24,322 nucleotides of DNA. Source: CAYLRF01 sp964385995 (GTDB lineage: Bacteria > Bacillota > Clostridia > Lachnospirales > Lachnospiraceae). The notes beneath the pieces are model-generated. The model saw only the letters and a program-made list of their open reading frames with translations. It did no database searches and was not told where the DNA came from. Positions 15,583 through 24,129 of this stretch are shown piece by piece. The translations under genes were made by a program, and so were the position numbers. The stretch lies in contig CAYLRF010000023.1 in the NCBI GenBank assembly GCA_964385995.1, forward strand, positions 1 to 24,322. The letters run 5' to 3'. Numbering within the stretch: the first letter of the stretch is position 1; every line of letters begins with the position of its first letter.

Positions 15583-18153
15583 ATGGGTTTGATAGAGAAG
15601 ATGTTCGGCACTCACAGCCAAAATGAGCTGAAGAGGATCTACCCCATAGCGGATCGGATCGATGCCATGGATAAAGAAATGCAGGCAAAGACCGATGAGG
15701 AGCTTAGGGCGAAGACGGACGAGTTTAAAGAAAGGCTCGCCGCCGGAGAGACGCTTGATGACATTTTGCCGGAAGCCTACGCCGTGGTAAGAGAGGCGTC
15801 GGCAAGAACCATAGGATTAAAGCATTTCTACGTGCAGTTGGTCGGCGGCATCATCCTTCATCAGGGCCGTATCGCTGAGATGAAGACGGGAGAGGGAAAG
15901 ACGCTTGTGGCGACGCTTCCCGCTTATCTTAACGCGCTTACGGGAAACGGAGTGCATATCGTCACGGTAAACGATTACCTCGCGCAGCGTGACGCCGATT
16001 GGATGGGAGCGGTGCACAGATTTCTGGGGCTTACCGTCGGAGTTGTCCTAAATGAGATGGACAGCGACGAGAGGCGCGAAGCCTATAACTGCGACATCAC
16101 CTATGTGACGAATAACGAGCTCGGATTTGATTATCTGCGCGACAACATGGTCATTTACAGGGAACAGCTCGTGCAGAGGGGACTTCATTACGCCATTATC
16201 GACGAGGTCGACTCGGTGCTTATCGACGAGGCCAGAACTCCCCTTATCATATCCGGTCAGAGCGGCAAGTCGACGAAGCTTTACGAGGTGTGCGACGTGT
16301 TGGCCAGACAGCTTGTAAAAGGCGAGGCAAGCGGCGAATTTTCCAAGATGCAGGCTCTTATGGGAGAAGAGATAACCGAGACGGGAGATTTCATCGTAAG
16401 CGAGAAGGAAAAGCAGATAAATCTCACCGAGCAGGGCGTGAAGAAGGTCGAGCAGTTCTTTCACATCGATAACCTCGCCGATCCGGAAAACCTGGAGATC
16501 CAGCATAATATCATCCTCGCTTTAAGAGCGCATAATCTGATGTTTCGGGATCGCGACTACGTGGTCACGGAAGACGGGGAAGTGCTTATAGTGGATGAAT
16601 TTACCGGACGTATCATGCCGGGCAGGAGATACTCGGACGGACTTCATCAGGCCATAGAGGCGAAGGAGCACGTGAAGGTAAAGCGGGAGAGTAAGACGCT
16701 CGCCACCATCACTTTTCAGAACCTCTTTAACAAATTCGAGAAAAAATGCGGCATGACGGGTACTGCCCTCACTGAGGAAAAGGAGTTCCGCGAGATCTAC
16801 GGCATGGACGTCGTGGAGGTGCCCACCAACGTGCCCGTCATAAGGACCGACCTTGACGACGCCGTCTATAAGACGAAGAAGGAAAAATTCGAGGCAGTCT
16901 GCGATGAGATCCTCGAGGCTCACAGGAAGGGTCAGCCGGTGCTTGTCGGTACCATCACCATCGAGACATCGGAACTTTTAAGCGCCATGCTGCGCAAAAA
17001 AGGCATAAAGCACAACGTCTTAAACGCGAAGTTTCACGCGATGGAAGCGGAAATCATCGCGCAGGCCGGCGTGCACGGCGCCGTGACCATAGCCACGAAC
17101 ATGGCGGGGCGCGGTACCGACATCAAACTCGACGACGAGGCGAGAGCGGCGGGAGGATTAAAGATCATAGGCACGGAGCGCCACGAGGCTAGACGTATCG
17201 ACAATCAGCTTCGGGGCCGTTCGGGAAGGCAGGGTGATCCGGGAGAGTCGAGATTTTATATTTCGCTCGAGGATGATCTTATGAGGCTGTTCGGATCCGA
17301 CAGGCTGATGGGGGTCTTTAACGCGCTGGGTGTCGAGGACGGAGAGCAGATACATCATAAAATGCTCTCCGGCGCCATCGAGAAAGCGCAAAAGAGGATA
17401 GAGGGCAATCATTTCGGCGTCCGCAGAAATCTTCTCGAGTACGATCAGGTCATGAACGAGCAGAGAGAGATCATTTACGAGGAAAGGCGAAGAGTCCTTG
17501 ACGGAGAGAGCATGAGAGACTCCGTCTACAACATGATAGGCGAGTACGTGGACAGGACAGTCGATCTCTACGCGTCGCCCGAGGTGTCAGAGAGCGAATG
17601 GGATCTTGATAAGCTGAATCTCGAACTTGACAAAACTCTCCTCTTAAAGCCCGTCACGGCGGAGGAAGTCAAGACCATGTCGCAGGGCGATTTGAAGGCC
17701 CTCCTGAAAAAACGCGCCGAGGAGGGATACGCGGCGAAGGAAGCCGAGTTTGAGGAGCCGGAACTGCTTCGGGAAGCGGAGCGCGTGATACTTCTGAAAG
17801 TGATCGACGCCAAATGGATGGCTCACATAGACGACATGGATCAGCTGAGGCAGGGTATCGGCCTTCAGTCATACGGGCAAAAGGATCCGCTCGTCGAGTA
17901 TAAGATGCTTGGATACGATATGTTTGATGAGCTGACGCGCGGGATCGGGGAAGACACCGTAAGACTGCTCTTTCACATACATCCCGAGCAGAAGGTTGAA
18001 AGAGAGCAGGTGGCGAAGGTGACCGGCACGAACAGGGATGACAGTGCGGTCCGCGCTCCGAAGCGTCGGGATGAAAAGAAGGTATATCCGAATGATCCCT
18101 GTCCCTGCGGGAGCGGAAAGAAGTACAAGTATTGCTGCGGAAGAGGCGCGTGA
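15583..18153 (+). CDS. secA: preprotein translocase ATPase SecA
   Basis: Motor of the Sec pathway, driving unfolded preproteins through SecYEG. The 856 residues include Walker A in MKTGEGKT (103-107), the DEVD box (207-210) in DEVDSVLIDEARTPLIISG, and the conserved ATNMAGRGTDIKL and RQLRGRSGRQGDPG-type helicase motifs (here NQLRGRSGRQGDPG). The C-terminal zinc-binding tail is CPCGSGKKYKYCC (C840, C842, C851, C852), used for SecB/ribosome or lipid contacts. GAGGAG lies 11 bases before the ATG. prfB follows after 17 bases, the common secA-prfB order in Firmicutes. Confidence 0.98.
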   Translation: MGLIEKMFGTHSQNELKRIYPIADRIDAMDKEMQAKTDEELRAKTDEFKERLAAGETLDDILPEAYAVVREASARTIGLKHFYVQLVGGIILHQGRIAEMKTGEGKTLVATLPAYLNALTGNGVHIVTVNDYLAQRDADWMGAVHRFLGLTVGVVLNEMDSDERREAYNCDITYVTNNELGFDYLRDNMVIYREQLVQRGLHYAIIDEVDSVLIDEARTPLIISGQSGKSTKLYEVCDVLARQLVKGEASGEFSKMQALMGEEITETGDFIVSEKEKQINLTEQGVKKVEQFFHIDNLADPENLEIQHNIILALRAHNLMFRDRDYVVTEDGEVLIVDEFTGRIMPGRRYSDGLHQAIEAKEHVKVKRESKTLATITFQNLFNKFEKKCGMTGTALTEEKEFREIYGMDVVEVPTNVPVIRTDLDDAVYKTKKEKFEAVCDEILEAHRKGQPVLVGTITIETSELLSAMLRKKGIKHNVLNAKFHAMEAEIIAQAGVHGAVTIATNMAGRGTDIKLDDEARAAGGLKIIGTERHEARRIDNQLRGRSGRQGDPGESRFYISLEDDLMRLFGSDRLMGVFNALGVEDGEQIHHKMLSGAIEKAQKRIEGNHFGVRRNLLEYDQVMNEQREIIYEERRRVLDGESMRDSVYNMIGEYVDRTVDLYASPEVSESEWDLDKLNLELDKTLLLKPVTAEEVKTMSQGDLKALLKKRAEEGYAAKEAEFEEPELLREAERVILLKVIDAKWMAHIDDMDQLRQGIGLQSYGQKDPLVEYKMLGYDMFDELTRGIGEDTVRLLFHIHPEQKVEREQVAKVTGTNRDDSAVRAPKRRDEKKVYPNDPCPCGSGKKYKYCCGRGA

Positions 18154-18170
18154 GAAAGGGGTGATAAATA

Positions 18171-19272
18171 ATGGCTTTGCTGGACCAATATAAGGTCGCG
18201 CTTACGGCGTACGCGGGACCGTTAAAAGAAATGGGTGATTCACTTTAACTTACCCGAGAAGAAAAAACGGGTCGAGGAACTGGAAAGAAAGATGCAGGAG
18301 CCGTCTTTCTGGAACGACGCGGATGAGGTAAAACGCGTCTCAAAGGAATTAAAAGATTTAAAGGACGCCATAGAAACGTTTCAAAAGCTCACTTCTTCCT
18401 ATGAGGACATCGGGACGTTAATAGAGATGTCCGAGGAGGAAAATGACGAGTCGCTGCTGCCGGAGATTGAGGAGGAACTTTCCTCATTCGGAAGGCTGCT
18501 TGACGAGACGCGAGTATCGACCCTGCTTACGGGGGAATATGACGATGACAACGCGATAGTCACTATCCACGCGGGCGCGGGCGGCACCGAGTCGTGCGAC
18601 TGGACCGGGATGCTCTACCGCATGTATGTGCGCTGGGCGGAGAAAAAAGGATATTCCGTGGAAGTGTTGGACGTGCTGGACGGGGATGTGGCGGGCATTA
18701 AAAATGTCACGTTTCAGGTAAATGGCGCTCACGCCTACGGCTATCTTAAATCCGAAAAGGGAGTTCACCGTCTGGTGCGCATTTCCCCTTTTAACGCGGC
18801 GGGAAAAAGGCAGACCTCTTTCGCTTCATGCGACGTGATCCCGGATATCGAGGAGGATGTGCAGGTAGAGATAAATGACGACGACATCCGCGTCGACACA
18901 TACAGATCAAGCGGCGCCGGCGGACAGCACATAAACAAGACGTCATCCGCGGTGCGCATAACCCACCTTCCGACCGGAATCGTGGTTCAGTGTCAGAACG
19001 AGCGTTCCCAGCACATGAATAAGGATAAGGCCATGCAGATGTTAAAGGCGCGGCTTTACCTTCTGGGGAAGCAGGAGCAGGCCGATAAGATGTCTGACAT
19101 CAGGGGAGAAATCCGCGACAACGCCTTCGGCAATCAGATCCGCTCCTACGTGATGCAGCCTTATTCCCTCGTAAAGGATCACAGGACGAACGCGGAGGAC
19201 GGCGACGTGGAGGGAGTGCTGGACGGCGACATAGACGGCTTCATAAGCGCTTATTTAAAATCGCAGGCTTAG
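18171..19272 (+). CDS. prfB: peptide chain release factor 2, expressed by +1 programmed frameshift
   Basis: Releases the peptide at UGA and UAA codons. The first frame runs from ATG 18171 (ribosome binding site AAGGGGTGAT, 18156-18165) for 25 codons to CTT (18243-18245) and then stops at TAA (18246-18248). Skipping T18246 continues in the main frame with AAC at 18247. The joined protein is 366 residues, the length of B. subtilis RF2, and reads without a break as MGDSL-NLPEKKKRVEELERKMQ. The RF2 stop-recognition tripeptide SPF is at 205-207 and the catalytic GGQ at 250-252. The GTG at 18235 opens the main frame but would lose the first helix, so I reject it as start. The junction is TAA, not the usual TGA. 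Confidence 0.94.
18234..18249 (+). promoter_or_regulatory. RF2 autoregulatory frameshift site (CTT TAA C)
   Basis: The slippery CTT and stop form CTTTAAC (18243-18249). The internal Shine-Dalgarno-like GGTGAT (18234-18239) is fully complementary to the 16S 3' end (AUCACC) and ends three bases before CTT. In the well-known cassette the stimulator is AGGGGG and the stop TGA; both differ here. Confidence 0.85.
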
Positions 19273-19306
19273 ACGGCGGGCGCGGGACACCGGGAAAGAG
19301 GAGAGT

Positions 19307-20617
19307 ATGATACAGATAGCTATATTAGGTTACGGGACAGTGGGCTCGGGCGTGGCGGAGGCCATCTTTACAAACGGCGGCCTCATAAACCAAAGGCTCG
19401 GGGAAGAATTAAAGATAAAATACGTACTCGATCTCAGGGATTTTCCCGGGAGCCCGGTGGAGGATATTCTCGTACATGACTTCGAGACCGTCGTAAATGA
19501 CAGTGATGTGAGCATAGTAGTCGAGGTGATGGGAGGCATAGAGCCCGCTCGCACATTTACCCAAAGATGCCTTATGGCGGGGAAAAGCGTCGTTACCAGC
19601 AACAAGGCTCTGGTGGCAAAGCACGGCGCCGCTCTTCTTAATACTGCGCGTGAAAACCGTGTAAGTTATCTCTATGAGGCGAGCGTAGGCGGAGGGATCC
19701 CCATCATAAGGACGATATCCGAGGCGCTTACCGGCGACAGGATAGAGGAGATCACGGGCATATTAAACGGCACGACAAATTATGTTTTAAGCAGGATGTA
19801 CGACGAGGGCGCGGGTTACGGTGAGGCACTCATGCAGGCGCAGCAAAAAGGATACGCGGAGCAAAATCCGGAGGCCGATGTGCGAGGGTACGACGCGTGC
19901 AGAAAGATCGCCATACTGACATCCGTTATTTCCGGGAAAAGCGCGGATTATGAGGAAATCTATACCGAGGGTATCACGGATGTCACGGCCGCGGACATAG
20001 CCTACGCCAAGGCTCTGGGAATGAAGATAAAGCTTCTCGCCTCATGCAAACGCGACGGGGACAGATATTTCGCGATCGTGGCACCGCACCTTTTGGGAAA
20101 AGATCATCCTCTCTACAATGTCGACGACGTCTTTAACGCCATATTTATCAGGGGAAATATCCTGGGCGACGCCATGTTTTACGGAAGCGGCGCGGGGAAA
20201 CTTCCCACGGCGAGCGCGGTGGTGGGCGATGTCATCTGCGCGGCTAAAAACCCGGGGCGAAGTATGATGCCCGTCTGGACGGATGAGAAGGTCGTCCCCG
20301 AGGATAAAAGCGAGACGGTAAAGCGATATTTCGTGCGCGTAAAAGNNNNNNNNNNNNNNNNNNNNNNNNNNNNNNNNNNNNNNNNNNNNNNNNNNNNNNN
20401 NNNNNNNNNNNNNNNNNNNNNNNNNNNNNNNNNNNNNNNNNNNNNATCGCGTGCGGAAGAGGCCGTTCGCGAAGCGTTCGGGAGAGTGAGTACGGTAAAG
20501 GCGGACGGTATCGAAGGTGAGTTCGGATTTCTCACGGAAGTCATGAGCGAAGCCGACTATGAGAAGGCCGCGGCGAAGGTTTCCGGGATCATCCGCATGA
20601 TAAGAGTGATGTATTAG
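19307..20617 (+). CDS. hom: homoserine dehydrogenase (interrupted by gap)
   Basis: NAD(P)-dependent reduction of aspartate semialdehyde to homoserine, the branch point to threonine and methionine. The Rossmann motif GYGTVGSG (8-15), SNKALVA with K100, GILNGTTNYVLSRM (151-164) and the catalytic-region lysine K200 in DVRGYDACRKIAIL are present. The C-terminal ACT regulatory domain is split by 100 N (20346-20445). Before the gap it begins YFVRVK, and after it the same frame continues to GEFGFLTEVMSE and IIRMIRVMY. The visible ends are in register, so the gene is probably intact; the real gap length is unknown. GAGGAG precedes the ATG. The next gene follows by 17 bases. Confidence 0.94.
   Translation: MIQIAILGYGTVGSGVAEAIFTNGGLINQRLGEELKIKYVLDLRDFPGSPVEDILVHDFETVVNDSDVSIVVEVMGGIEPARTFTQRCLMAGKSVVTSNKALVAKHGAALLNTARENRVSYLYEASVGGGIPIIRTISEALTGDRIEEITGILNGTTNYVLSRMYDEGAGYGEALMQAQQKGYAEQNPEADVRGYDACRKIAILTSVISGKSADYEEIYTEGITDVTAADIAYAKALGMKIKLLASCKRDGDRYFAIVAPHLLGKDHPLYNVDDVFNAIFIRGNILGDAMFYGSGAGKLPTASAVVGDVICAAKNPGRSMMPVWTDEKVVPEDKSETVKRYFVRVKXXXXXXXXXXXXXXXXXXXXXXXXXXXXXXXXXXSRAEEAVREAFGRVSTVKADGIEGEFGFLTEVMSEADYEKAAAKVSGIIRMIRVMY
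20346..20445. other. assembly gap (100 N) inside hom
   Basis: A fixed-size placeholder within the ACT domain of hom. The two flanks share no visible overlap. About 20-40 residues of the regulatory domain are hidden. Confidence 0.99.
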
Positions 20618-20634
20618 CGCGGGAGGACGGCAAG

Positions 20635-21879
20635 TTGAAATATATCATAGTCCTTGGAGACGGCATGGCGGATGAGCGGGTGAAGGAGCTGGGGGACAGG
20701 ACCCCTCTTGAGGCGGCGCGTAAACCCGCCATCGACGCTCTCGCGCGGCATTCGGAGATCGGACTTGCGTATACGATACCGGAGGGCATGGCGCCGGGGA
20801 GCGATACCGCGAATCTCGCCGTTTTGGGTTACGATCCGCGCAAATTCTACTCGGGCAGATCTCCCCTTGAGGCGTTAAGCATAGGCGCGGATCTGAAATC
20901 GGGCGATGTGTCGTTAAGGTGCAATCTCGTGACTCTCACGGAAGATGACGCGCCTTACGAGGATCAAAGGATCATCGATCACAGCTCGGGAGAACTTGAC
21001 ACAAAGGACGGCGCCGTACTTATAAAGGCGCTGAGAGAGGGGCTCGGACTTAAAGACGCGTCCTGTCGGTATAAGCTGTACGCGGGCACGGGATACAGGC
21101 ATCTTCTTATCTGCGAGGGCATGGCGGATAACGGCAGGCCCCCTAAGGATTATCTTACCCTCACGCCGCCGCACGATATCCTCACAAAGCGCATAGGAGA
21201 TTATCTTCCCGAAAACCCGATCCTAAAAGAGATGATGAAGAAAAGCCATGACATATTATCGGGGCACCCTTTAAATAAAGCGAGGCGCGCCGCCGGGTTA
21301 AATCCCGCGAACTCGGCGTGGTTTTGGGGAGCGGGGACGCGTCCCGCGCTTACGTCCTTTTACGGGAAGACGGGGAAAAAAGGCGTAATGATCTCGGCGG
21401 TCGATCTGCTTAAAGGGATCGCGGTCGGAGTCGGCATGAAAGTCATAAATGTCGAGGGCGCGACGGGCGGCTTAAAGACGAATTACGAGGGCAAGGCACG
21501 CGCCGCGCTTTACGCGCTTCTTAATGACGGATACGATTTCGCTTACATCCATGTGGAAGCTCCCGATGAGATGGGACATATGGGACTTGCGTCAAGCAAG
21601 GTCGAGGCGATAGAACAGATCGATGAGCACGTGGTAAAAGTGCTTGCCGGGGAACTTAAAAAAAACGGGGAGGATTACCGTATGCTCGTGATGCCGGATC
21701 ATCCTACTCCCGTTTCAAAACGCACGCATACGGCCGACCCCGTCCCTTACATGATATATGACAGCCGTAAGGATCTGGGAAAAAACGACATCTACAGCGA
21801 AAAGTCCGCGAGAAAGAGCGGTATAATCCGGCGCGAAGGATATAAACTCATCGATCATTTGCTGGAGACGGACGCGTGA
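20635..21879 (+). CDS. ApgM-like alkaline-phosphatase-fold enzyme, candidate homoserine kinase
   Basis: The 414 residues belong to the cofactor-independent phosphoglycerate mutase group of the archaeal (ApgM) type. Metal and nucleophile positions are visible: D9 in LGDGMAD, S56 in APGSDTANLA, D311 and H315 in EAPDEMGHMG, D355-H356 in MPDHPTP and H365 in THTADPVPY. Bacterial members beside threonine genes have been proposed as a non-orthologous homoserine kinase (the TIGR02535 subgroup). The position 17 bases after hom, probably in one transcript, supports that reading, whereas a glycolytic mutase has no reason to sit here. Start is TTG at 20635 with GGAGG eight bases upstream. The family is sure; the substrate is inferred. 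Confidence 0.82.
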   Translation: MKYIIVLGDGMADERVKELGDRTPLEAARKPAIDALARHSEIGLAYTIPEGMAPGSDTANLAVLGYDPRKFYSGRSPLEALSIGADLKSGDVSLRCNLVTLTEDDAPYEDQRIIDHSSGELDTKDGAVLIKALREGLGLKDASCRYKLYAGTGYRHLLICEGMADNGRPPKDYLTLTPPHDILTKRIGDYLPENPILKEMMKKSHDILSGHPLNKARRAAGLNPANSAWFWGAGTRPALTSFYGKTGKKGVMISAVDLLKGIAVGVGMKVINVEGATGGLKTNYEGKARAALYALLNDGYDFAYIHVEAPDEMGHMGLASSKVEAIEQIDEHVVKVLAGELKKNGEDYRMLVMPDHPTPVSKRTHTADPVPYMIYDSRKDLGKNDIYSEKSARKSGIIRREGYKLIDHLLETDA

Positions 21880-21995
21880 GACGCGCGAAATTAAGGGACG
21901 GAGCTTATCTTACGGCAGCGGATATGGTGATATGAAAATGACCTCCTCGGGCGGTCGGACGGCATGAGAACGAAATCCGCGGAAGGCGTGACGGT

Positions 21996-22976
21996 ATGAC
22001 AGTGAACGGCGTGAGACGCGTATCTGCGGAAAAAATATACGAATACCTGCGCGTTCCGAAGGGAAGCGTGCGTGTAGTCGCTTTGGATGTAGTCGACTCG
22101 ACCAACACATACGCCGAAAAACTCGCGAGGGAAAACGCGGCGGAAGGCCTCGTCGTAGTGGCGGGGGAGCAGACGGCGGGCAGGGGGCGGCGCGGCAGAT
22201 CGTTTTACTCTCCTGAGGGAACGGGCCTGTACATGAGCATCCTTCTGCGCCCGCGCCTGACCTTAAAAGACTGCGACGTCACGTTTATCACGCCGATGGC
22301 GGCCGTGGCCGCGTGCGAGGCGATAGAGAAAGTTTCCTTAAAAAAGCCCGGCATTAAATGGGTAAATGACATCTTAACGGACGGAAAAAAAGTCTGCGGG
22401 ATATTAGCCGAGGCTTCCTATGACGCGCAAACCGGAAAACCCGAGTACGTCATATTGGGTGTGGGCATGAATGTTTATCCGCCCGCGGGAGGATTTCCGA
22501 AGGAGATAGAAAACGTCGCGGGCGCGATATTGGGGGACGGAGAAATCACGGCGGACGCGGCGGACGTAAAAAATCTTCTCGCCGCGGAATTTATAAATTC
22601 TTTTATGCGGTATTACAGCGGATACTGCGGGAGGGGGTCATCCGGATCCGCCGCCGAGGATTACGTGGAAGGTTACAGGAAAAGAAGTCTCGCGACGGGA
22701 AAAATGATCACGGTCATACCCGCGCCGGGCTTAGCGCCGGACGTCGAAAAGTCATACGGCGGAAAATCATACGGCGAAGAGTCACACGTCGAAAAATCAC
22801 ACGGGGATAAGTCACACGTCGACAAGTCACACGTCGGAAAAGCAAAGATAAATCTCCCACGCAAAGCTCTCGCCCTCGGCGTGGATGATAAGTGTAGGCT
22901 CCTCGTAAGATATGAGGACGGATCAGAGGAAGCGCTTAACTCGGGAGAGATAAGCATAAGGCTCCCTTTTCTCTAG
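21996..22976 (+). CDS. birA: biotin-[acetyl-CoA-carboxylase] ligase, group I (no DNA-binding domain)
   Basis: Activates biotin with ATP and attaches it to carrier lysines of biotin-dependent carboxylases or decarboxylases. The catalytic domain shows DSTNT (34-38), the biotinyl-AMP loop GRGRRGR (62-68), KWVNDIL with K121 and ILGVGMNV. Only about 25 residues precede the catalytic domain, so the winged helix of regulatory BirA is absent; the 116-base spacer upstream does not encode one in any frame I read. The SH3-like C-terminal domain (GKMITVI to the end) is split by seven five-residue repeats (250-284). GGAAGG precedes the ATG. Its stop overlaps that of the convergent regulator gene. Confidence 0.92.
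   Translation: MTVNGVRRVSAEKIYEYLRVPKGSVRVVALDVVDSTNTYAEKLARENAAEGLVVVAGEQTAGRGRRGRSFYSPEGTGLYMSILLRPRLTLKDCDVTFITPMAAVAACEAIEKVSLKKPGIKWVNDILTDGKKVCGILAEASYDAQTGKPEYVILGVGMNVYPPAGGFPKEIENVAGAILGDGEITADAADVKNLLAAEFINSFMRYYSGYCGRGSSGSAAEDYVEGYRKRSLATGKMITVIPAPGLAPDVEKSYGGKSYGEESHVEKSHGDKSHVDKSHVGKAKINLPRKALALGVDDKCRLLVRYEDGSEEALNSGEISIRLPFL
22743..22847 (+). repeat. in-frame 15-bp tandem repeat x7 in birA
   Basis: Seven 15-bp units encode VEKSY, GGKSY, GEESH, VEKSH, GDKSH, VDKSH and VGKAK (residues 250-284); the shared core is about AA(A/G)TCACAC. The array lies in a surface loop of the C-terminal domain, between the first strand (MITVIPAPG) and ALALGVDDKCRLLV, and has no counterpart in ordinary BirA. 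Confidence 0.9.
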
Positions 22977-23833
22977 TCCACAGCGGATGAGAGTCCTCCC
23001 GACATGCGGTACTGCCTGGGCGTGCAGCCCACCTTATCCTTGAAATATTTGATAAACACGGCGCTGTGCTGAAAGTTAAGCCTGTCCGATATCTCATAAA
23101 CCTTAAGGTTGGTCGAAAGAAGGAGCTTCTTCGCCTCGGCCACTCTCAGCTCATTCTTATATTCCGTGACTGTTTTCCCCATAAGTTCCCTGAATAAATG
23201 CGATACCCTCGACTGGCTGATGTGAAGCGAGGCCGAGATGCGATCCGGGGAGAGATTTTCCCAGTCGTTGCTGTGCTCGCTTACGTATTCGGCAAGAAGG
23301 CCCGCCGTGCGGTCGGCCTCCTCGAGGGGATTTGCCTGCTTCGCCGCGGTCAGTCGGGTGAGTACGGAAACTATGGCCCGAACCGTGTGCAGCTTCCCAA
23401 ATACATCCCCTTTTCGGTGAAAATGCTCGGCGGCGTCCAGATAAAACGAGTCAATCGTCTTCGTGTCTTCAGGCGGAAGGTCGTAAATACAGCCTCCCGT
23501 GTCGAAAATATGTTCTTTCGCGAATCCGCGCACGTCCGCCAGTTCGCAGATCCTGTCAAAAAAATCCGTGGCCACGATGATCTTGCTTCTTATGTATCCG
23601 TCGGGATTGTCGGGCTTGGAATAATGATTTTCCATGGCGTTTATGAGGATGAGGCGTCCCGGTTTTATGGGGAAAATATTATTCTTCACGATGAAATGCC
23701 CGCCGCTTGACCACGTCTGGATGAGCTCGACGCTGTTATCGTGGTGTTCTCTCGCGTAGTTGTCGTCTTTTCCCGTGATATGAAACTCGGCTTCGTAAAT
23801 GTCCTCATCCCGCGAAAATTCTTCTTTTTTCAT
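22973..23833 (-). CDS. AraC-family transcriptional regulator
   Basis: The 286-residue regulator has an N-terminal cupin-like sensing domain (about residues 20-95: REHHDNSVELIQTWSSGGHFIVKN, then PGRLILINAMENHYS). A linker follows, and then a C-terminal pair of helix-turn-helix motifs (about 185-280). These are LSPDRISASLHISQSRVSHLFRE and VYEISDRLNFQHSAVFIKYFKDKVGCTPRQYR, the latter the AraC signature. The cupin domain suggests a small ligand such as a sugar, but nothing adjacent tells which; no sugar genes are in the window. On the minus strand AAAGGA precedes the ATG by eight bases. The palindromic element begins 30 bases upstream of the start, so it lies in the leader or promoter. Convergent with birA, overlapping by four bases. 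Confidence 0.9.
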   Translation of the reverse strand: MKKEEFSRDEDIYEAEFHITGKDDNYAREHHDNSVELIQTWSSGGHFIVKNNIFPIKPGRLILINAMENHYSKPDNPDGYIRSKIIVATDFFDRICELADVRGFAKEHIFDTGGCIYDLPPEDTKTIDSFYLDAAEHFHRKGDVFGKLHTVRAIVSVLTRLTAAKQANPLEEADRTAGLLAEYVSEHSNDWENLSPDRISASLHISQSRVSHLFRELMGKTVTEYKNELRVAEAKKLLLSTNLKVYEISDRLNFQHSAVFIKYFKDKVGCTPRQYRMSGGLSSAVD

Positions 23834-23862
23834 GAAAATATCCTTTCCGAATCTTTAATTTG

Positions 23863-23973
23863 GTTACTGTTCACCGCCGATCCGGACAGCTGCGCGGATT
23901 CGTTATGCCTGCACATCGGAAGCCGCGCGACAGCGGGTTTTGCGAATCGGCGCAAAGGCCCGTGAACAGTAAC
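23863..23973. repeat. 111-bp palindromic intergenic element with 12-bp perfect inverted ends
   Basis: GTTACTGTTCAC (23863-23874) and GTGAACAGTAAC (23962-23973) are perfect inverted repeats; AATT on each side extends the match after a two-base mismatch. Inside, CGCCGAT (23875-23881) pairs with ATCGGCG (23946-23952), leaving a nine-base bulge, and GCGCGG (23892-23897) pairs with CCGCGC (23923-23928). The core is much more GC-rich than the flanks, which suggests insertion. From memory, similar GTGAACAG-ended elements are dispersed in Lachnospiraceae genomes. No transposase is present, so it would be a REP- or MITE-like element, or a structured leader of the regulator gene. Confidence 0.75.
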
Positions 23974-24088
23974 TTAATTTGCCGTCTGTCACAAGGCTAA
24001 TGTAAGCTTTTTACCTGCTAAACACCTAAAAACCACATCGTAGAATCAAAATAGCAGTTTTGGTATATTTTTAAGCATAAATGATATA

Positions 24089-24118
24089 TTTACAAGATAC
24101 CGATCGACGGAGTATAAT
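24089..24118 (+). promoter_or_regulatory. candidate promoter reading rightward
   Basis: A perfect TATAAT (24113-24118) is preceded by TTTACA (24089-24094, 5/6) at 18 bases, in AT-rich DNA. It points away from the AraC gene, toward the end of the window. The predicted start (about 24125) lies just before the G10 tract. Confidence 0.6.
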
Positions 24119-24129
24119 AAAAAACAGCT

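Noticed and set aside
18235..19272. RF2 starting at GTG 18235 without frameshift
   Set aside because: It lacks a proper ribosome binding site, would remove the N-terminal helix, and leaves the well-supported upstream ATG frame unexplained.
23741..23965. 74-codon plus-strand frame ending GFANRRKGP over the palindromic element
   Set aside because: Translations ending like this recur as hypothetical proteins in Lachnospiraceae, as far as I recall, because the repeat element happens to be open. Half of it is antisense to the regulator gene.
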